Below, one piece after another: positions 59,944 to 64,000 of a DNA stretch of 64,000 nucleotides. Location of the stretch: NCBI GenBank assembly GCA_903929135.1, contig CAIYTH010000048.1:149149-213148 (forward strand), written 5' to 3'. The notes beneath the pieces were generated by a model. That model had not been told where the DNA came from. It searched no databases and worked only from the letters and a program-made list of their open reading frames with translations. Position numbers and translations under genes: made by a program. The stretch comes from an uncultured Chlorobiales bacterium. Lineage in GTDB: Bacteria > Bacteroidota > Chlorobiia > Chlorobiales > Chlorobiaceae. Numbering within the stretch: the stretch's first letter is position 1; every line of letters begins with the position of its first letter.

Positions 59944-61965
59944 ATGGATCTCAGGTTTCAAGAGAACCCACATCACCTGTTCATGTACGGACAGATAGAG
60001 TTCCGTCCGGAATGGAGTGTCGAGAACCCTGACAATGGCTTCCACTATCACAGCGGCGTCATACCCGGCAAGCTTTTTTTAACATCCATACACGGCTTGG
60101 CGAATCAGGATGATGCGGAACGAGTCGTCAGGACGCTGCCGGACATCTTCCGGGACGGAGGGCTCACCGACTGCCGATACATCAGGATAGCCGATTATCA
60201 GAATGTCATCCAGCCACCCCTGCAGACAAGGATCCAGTACGCCAACGCCCTCAACCGACTCAACAGGCTCCACAACTCCTGGCCTGATATCACCTATATC
60301 TGCGGGGCATCGCCCCTGCTCAAGACGACGCTTCGCCTTTTTGCGCTTTACGTGAAGCAGCACTTCGTGTTTGTCAACAGCGTCAGCGACGCGTTCAATG
60401 ACCTGAACAGCTCCAGGGATGTCACCGACATTGAACCGCCGAAAACGATAGACCTTTCGATCGAGGAGGTCGATGATTTCGCCGCCCGCTGCGGACAGCT
60501 GATCTATGAACAGGACACACCGATCACCATCTCGATTCCTGAGACGCGCGGACGCGCCATCGACGAGCTGTATGAAATCCTGTCCGTGCTGAATGCCGAT
60601 CTCAGGGAGCTCATGCACAAGGAAAAGGTGCAGAAGCAGCAGACGGAAGAGGCCCTCGAGCAGGCACGTCAACTCAATGAAAAGCTGATCAACGAGAAAA
60701 GGCTGGTCGAGGAGAAGGAGAATGAGCTGAATGCTCTGGTGCAGGAGCTGAACAATGCACGCACCCAGGCGGAAAGCGCCAACAGGGCCAAGTCCGAATT
60801 CGTGGCCAACATGTCCCACGAGATCAGGACCCCGCTCAACGCCGTCATCGGCATGTGTGAACTGCTGCTCGCCTCGAACCTCGACAGGGAGCCGAGGTTT
60901 TTTGCGGAAACTGCACACAACAGTGCGAGACTCCTGCTGCAGCTTATCAACGACATTCTCGATTTCAGCAGAATCGAATCCGGGCATCTTGATGTCAAGC
61001 CCGAGGAGTTCAACCTTCGGAGCATCATCCGGGAGCTTCAGAACATGATGCTCAACAGCTCATCCGGCAAAGGGCTGGAACTGACCAGTTCAGTCGATCC
61101 TTCCATTCCGGAACAGTTCATCGGACACCCGGTCTACCTGCGCCAGGTGCTGATCAACCTCGTCCAGAACGCGATCAAGTTTACCGACTCCGGCGAGATA
61201 TCGATCACTGCCCAGGCGATCTCCACCGGTCCGAACGCCACAAGGATCAGAATCGGGGTTCGCGATACCGGGATCGGCATACCTGATGAAAAACAGGAAC
61301 TGGTGTTCCAGCGCTTCACCCGACTGGATGCGGCTGAAACGAGGCAGGTGAGCGGAACCGGCCTCGGTCTCTCCATTGCTGCAAAGCTGGTCCGTTTCAT
61401 GGGTGGCAGAATAGAACTGATCAGCAAGGAAAACGAAGGGTCGGAGTTCCATTTCACGATCGACCTCGCCCATACGAAAACCGGGTCCCTCGCACCAGAG
61501 CAGGGTGATGTGCTTGCCCCCTCTTCACCGATGGCACAGGCCGCCCCGCAACCAGGGAAAATCCTGCTGGTGGAAGACAACCTTACCAGCCAGAACGTGG
61601 CCTCGGCCATGCTCAAAAAGATAGGGTTTGAAGTGGACATCGCAGGAAACGGCGCCATTGCCATCGAACGACTGAAATCGTACCCTTACGACCTGGTCTT
61701 CATGGACCTGCAGATGCCCGTCATGGACGGACTCCAGGCAACGGCGATCATCAGGAGCCGCCAGGAAGAGGTTATCGACCCCGAGATTCCGATCATCGCC
61801 ATGACTGCCAACGCCATGGAGGAAGATCGTCAGCGATGTCTGGCCGCAGGCATGAACGATTACACGTCGAAACCCATCACCATCAGGGCGGTGGCCGAAC
61901 TCGTGCATCGCTGGCTGCCGGTCCATCCGGCGGCCGATTCGAATCAACTCACCGAAGCGCTCTGA
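59944..61965 (+). CDS. Hybrid sensor histidine kinase with a novel-looking N-terminal domain
   Basis: The 673-residue soluble protein has about 200 N-terminal residues I cannot assign ([20 protein letters not shown] onward) and a coiled coil (about 215-285). HisKA follows with phospho-acceptor His292 ([15 protein letters not shown]), then HATPase ([34 protein letters not shown]) and a C-terminal receiver with Asp588 ([12 protein letters not shown]). No transmembrane helix is evident, so it should sense a cytoplasmic signal. It sits 247 bp after nifA on the same strand. No partner response regulator gene is adjacent. Confidence 0.9.
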   Translation: MDLRFQENPHHLFMYGQIEFRPEWSVENPDNGFHYHSGVIPGKLFLTSIHGLANQDDAERVVRTLPDIFRDGGLTDCRYIRIADYQNVIQPPLQTRIQYANALNRLNRLHNSWPDITYICGASPLLKTTLRLFALYVKQHFVFVNSVSDAFNDLNSSRDVTDIEPPKTIDLSIEEVDDFAARCGQLIYEQDTPITISIPETRGRAIDELYEILSVLNADLRELMHKEKVQKQQTEEALEQARQLNEKLINEKRLVEEKENELNALVQELNNARTQAESANRAKSEFVANMSHEIRTPLNAVIGMCELLLASNLDREPRFFAETAHNSARLLLQLINDILDFSRIESGHLDVKPEEFNLRSIIRELQNMMLNSSSGKGLELTSSVDPSIPEQFIGHPVYLRQVLINLVQNAIKFTDSGEISITAQAISTGPNATRIRIGVRDTGIGIPDEKQELVFQRFTRLDAAETRQVSGTGLGLSIAAKLVRFMGGRIELISKENEGSEFHFTIDLAHTKTGSLAPEQGDVLAPSSPMAQAAPQPGKILLVEDNLTSQNVASAMLKKIGFEVDIAGNGAIAIERLKSYPYDLVFMDLQMPVMDGLQATAIIRSRQEEVIDPEIPIIAMTANAMEEDRQRCLAAGMNDYTSKPITIRAVAELVHRWLPVHPAADSNQLTEAL

Positions 61966-62264
61966 ACATCAGGACGCATCGGTGGCTCTGATACATTGAG
62001 CGAGCCGATGCTGAGCGTCCCGACCTCAAGCCTCACGATCCGGGCCCGCCTGACCAGCAGCCGTCCGACGACCATCCGGCCCACGGCGACGGCACCAACC
62101 GAAAGCATGCCCAGAGCAAGGGCCCCGAGAGCGAATGCTCCGACAGCCATGGCCGGAAAGCTCTTGCCGGGCTGGCGCCACACACACCGAGCCCCCGTGT
62201 TTCCGGGCGGCCTTCCATGCACTTCGGTGCCGACCGGAACAGGACAATCATGAAACGTATTCAT
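61944..62264 (-). CDS. Small protein with five-residue Ala/Val-x-Gly repeats
   Basis: I do not recognise a family. In the 106-residue protein, residues about 40-92 follow a five-residue rhythm: [20 protein letters not shown], then [10 protein letters not shown] ... [10 protein letters not shown]. Such a pattern suggests a pentapeptide-repeat-like beta solenoid rather than ordinary membrane helices, although the stretch is hydrophobic enough for one or two helices. Its 3' end overlaps the end of the histidine kinase gene by 22 bp on the opposite strand. The start is uncertain. Confidence 0.5.
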   Translation of the reverse strand: MNTFHDCPVPVGTEVHGRPPGNTGARCVWRQPGKSFPAMAVGAFALGALALGMLSVGAVAVGRMVVGRLLVRRARIVRLEVGTLSIGSLNVSEPPMRPDVQSASVS

Positions 62265-62312
62265 GGTTTACGGATTGATCATTGACAGAATACTGACTCC
62301 TGCAAAGGCCAC

Positions 62313-63272
62313 TCACGAGGGCATTGCCGAGACGAACGCCTCGATCTCACCGATTTCGGCATCGTCGAGCCTGAACGCGCCTGCACCCACGACCCCTTCG
62401 ACCTGTTCAGCACTCCTTCCGCCGACAATCGCCCCCGATACGGCCGGATGGCGCAAGGTCCATGCCACGGCTACCTCCCCCGGAGAGCGCCCATGCCGTT
62501 TCCCGATTGACCTCAGGAGCTCGACAAGCTCGAGGTTGCGGGAGAGGCGCGGCTCCATGAACTCCTTGTTGTTCCGCCGCCAGTCGTCTTCCGGAAGGTT
62601 TTCCGCACGTTCCTTCGTCATGGCCCCGGTCAGCATGCCGGAGAGCATCGGCGAATAGACGATCACGCCGACCCCTTCCTGCCGGCACCATGGAAGAATT
62701 TCCGCCTCGATCGCCCTTCGGAGCATTGAATAAGGGGGCTGGAGCGATTCTACCGGAGCGATTGCCGCCGCCCTCTTCATCTGCTCAACGGTGAAATTCG
62801 ACACGCCGATATGCCTGACCAGCCCCTCTTTCCGAAGCTTCGACATCTCTGCCCACCCCTCCTCGATCTCTACATCCGGATTCGGCCAATGGATCTGGTA
62901 AAGATCGATTGCGTCAACACCGAGCCGCTTCAGGCTGGCTTCGCACTCACGTCTGACTGAACCCGCCTTGAGGCTGTTCCCGACCAGCCTGTCGTCATCC
63001 CAGACCAGTGAGCACTTGGTGAAGATATAGGGACGGACGCTCATGCCCGCAACCGCCCTGCCGACCAGCTCCTCCGCATGACCGAGGCCGTAAACAGCCG
63101 CAGTATCGATCCAGTTCATGCCGAGATCTACCGCCCGGCGGATCGCCGCAATGGCTTCGCGGTCATCCTGCCGCCCCCATCCATAGGCCCATCCGCTGCC
63201 GCCGATAGCCCACGTACCTAAACCGAGGGCCGTGATCGACAAACCCGACCGGCCCAATGCCCTTTTTTCCAT
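62313..63272 (-). CDS. Aldo/keto reductase
   Basis: The 319-residue TIM barrel begins MEKRALGRSGLSITALGLGT and has the catalytic Asp/Tyr in NWIDTAAVYGLGHAEELVGR, DAIDLYQIHWPNPDVEIEEG, and the NADPH-binding SGAIVGGRSAEQVEGVV. It reduces carbonyl compounds with NADPH; the substrate is unknown. The ATG at 63272 has GGGAGCAGGAA upstream, whereas the frame to 63341 adds a leader without homology. It is divergent from nifH. Confidence 0.93.
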   Translation of the reverse strand: MEKRALGRSGLSITALGLGTWAIGGSGWAYGWGRQDDREAIAAIRRAVDLGMNWIDTAAVYGLGHAEELVGRAVAGMSVRPYIFTKCSLVWDDDRLVGNSLKAGSVRRECEASLKRLGVDAIDLYQIHWPNPDVEIEEGWAEMSKLRKEGLVRHIGVSNFTVEQMKRAAAIAPVESLQPPYSMLRRAIEAEILPWCRQEGVGVIVYSPMLSGMLTGAMTKERAENLPEDDWRRNNKEFMEPRLSRNLELVELLRSIGKRHGRSPGEVAVAWTLRHPAVSGAIVGGRSAEQVEGVVGAGAFRLDDAEIGEIEAFVSAMPS

Positions 63273-63564
63273 TTCCTGCTCCCTGATATCCCTTGCGGGG
63301 TTGATCCTGCCAATCTCCTTCACCCATAACACCCCCGGCATTCCGTCGGTTCCGCAACAGTCGGAAGCACCAGGGGATATTTTCTACAAAATTGTAACTA
63401 AACCCATAATAAAGCTCTCCGGGGTACCTGAACAACCTGCATTTCGCCCCGAATTATCCCCCCAGGGGACGCCGTGGCGCCAGAAGGATTTTCGAAACGG
63501 CATCGCCGCTCGTCAATACGGCTACCATAATGTAGAATCCGCGCGTTTCCTACGATCCTGTAGG

Positions 63565-63583
63565 GTGTTTTTACCGGAAACAC
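63565..63583. promoter_or_regulatory. Dyad resembling a NifA upstream activator site
   Basis: GTGTTT-N7-AAACAC contains TGT-N11-ACA, one base longer than the NifA consensus TGT-N10-ACA. It lies about 135 bp before the -24 element, a usual distance for an activator site. Confidence 0.35.
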
Positions 63584-63717
63584 TGGGAAACCGGTGTGAT
63601 ATCCGGCTTCCGTCGAGCGCCGCCATACTGGCCGGATAATTTTAACACACTTATTTAAAACAACTTGGATGCCACAAAGATCCCCTCTATAAATAACTCT
63701 GCCGTAACGGCTCACTC

Positions 63718-63733
63718 TGGCACAACAGTTGCA
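63718..63733 (+). promoter_or_regulatory. nifH: Sigma-54 (-24/-12) promoter of nifH
   Basis: TGGCACAACAGTTGCA matches TGGCAC-N5-TTGCA with the correct GG-GC spacing, 87 bp upstream of the nifH ATG. Confidence 0.88.
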
Positions 63734-63807
63734 CATTATTCCTTAATTATTCAGGATAGAAACCGCAATTACCTGAATATTTTCAAATGCATAATCAGTA
63801 AACCTAA

Positions 63808-64000
<193 letters not shown>

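Overview
The window comes from a green sulfur bacterium (Chlorobiaceae, Chlorobium/Chlorobaculum type). The decisive marker is a complete fmoA at 31630-32730, encoding the Fenna-Matthews-Olson bacteriochlorophyll a protein. Supporting markers are a thioredoxin-reductase-like ferredoxin-NADP reductase, menA, a flavodoxin fused to a protochlorophyllide-reductase-type (PCP_red) domain, a 310-residue malate dehydrogenase and a nif region. Genes are dense, codon third positions are strongly G/C, and many long antisense ORFs are shadows of real genes.

Layout. 1-1383: poorly coding edge with the 3' end of a HipA-like kinase gene and a remnant resembling IS3-family OrfA. 1384-6190: envelope and secreted proteins, then a TetR regulator divergent from arsM. 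6364-10333: proA, lolD, a secreted protein and an MFS transporter. 10472-15786: DegT-type aminotransferase, mpl, gap, and a tandem pair of flavodoxin-like genes. 16117-19022: hrcA-grpE-dnaJ on the minus strand. 19354-29752: XRE-S24 repressor, prmC, proS, peroxiredoxin, purine-type permease, CN-hydrolase, ispE, SPOR protein and a stand-alone sigma-54 activator. 29775-32730: lnt and fmoA. 32915-41713: MerR regulator, ABC exporter, B12/radical-SAM enzyme, mutS, rplU-rpmA and mdh. 41714-42803: a 1.1 kb gene-free block of structured repeats. 42804-48358: minus-strand run FNR-menA-aguB-M48 protease-aguA. 48657-55940: hisF, CIA30, corA, lipoprotein, phosphoketolase and acetate kinase. 56162-64000: hpt, nifV, nifA-like regulator, hybrid histidine kinase, a small five-residue-repeat protein, aldo/keto reductase, and a sigma-54 promoter driving nifH.

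Two observations stand out. First, nifH stops matching NifH after codon 33 (about 63919) and continues into unrelated, AT-richer DNA to the window edge, so nifH is interrupted behind an intact sigma-54 promoter. An insertion sequence, a nif element of the cyanobacterial excision type, a rearrangement or an assembly join could explain this. Second, every convergent gene pair in the window separated by more than about 100 bp has a repeat family in the gap: 9-bp-period GTCCAT arrays (three sites), CCCGGG palindromes, a TCATTCTGA element, an ATTATCCATT inverted repeat, and a four-copy element with three potential hairpins next to mdh.

The genes cover light harvesting (fmoA), electron transfer (FNR, menA), carbon metabolism (gap, mdh, phosphoketolase/acetate kinase), nitrogen fixation (nifV, nifA-like, nifH), polyamine synthesis (aguA/aguB), envelope maintenance (lnt, lolD, mpl) and protein quality control. 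All functional calls rest on motif recognition by eye; no database search was run.
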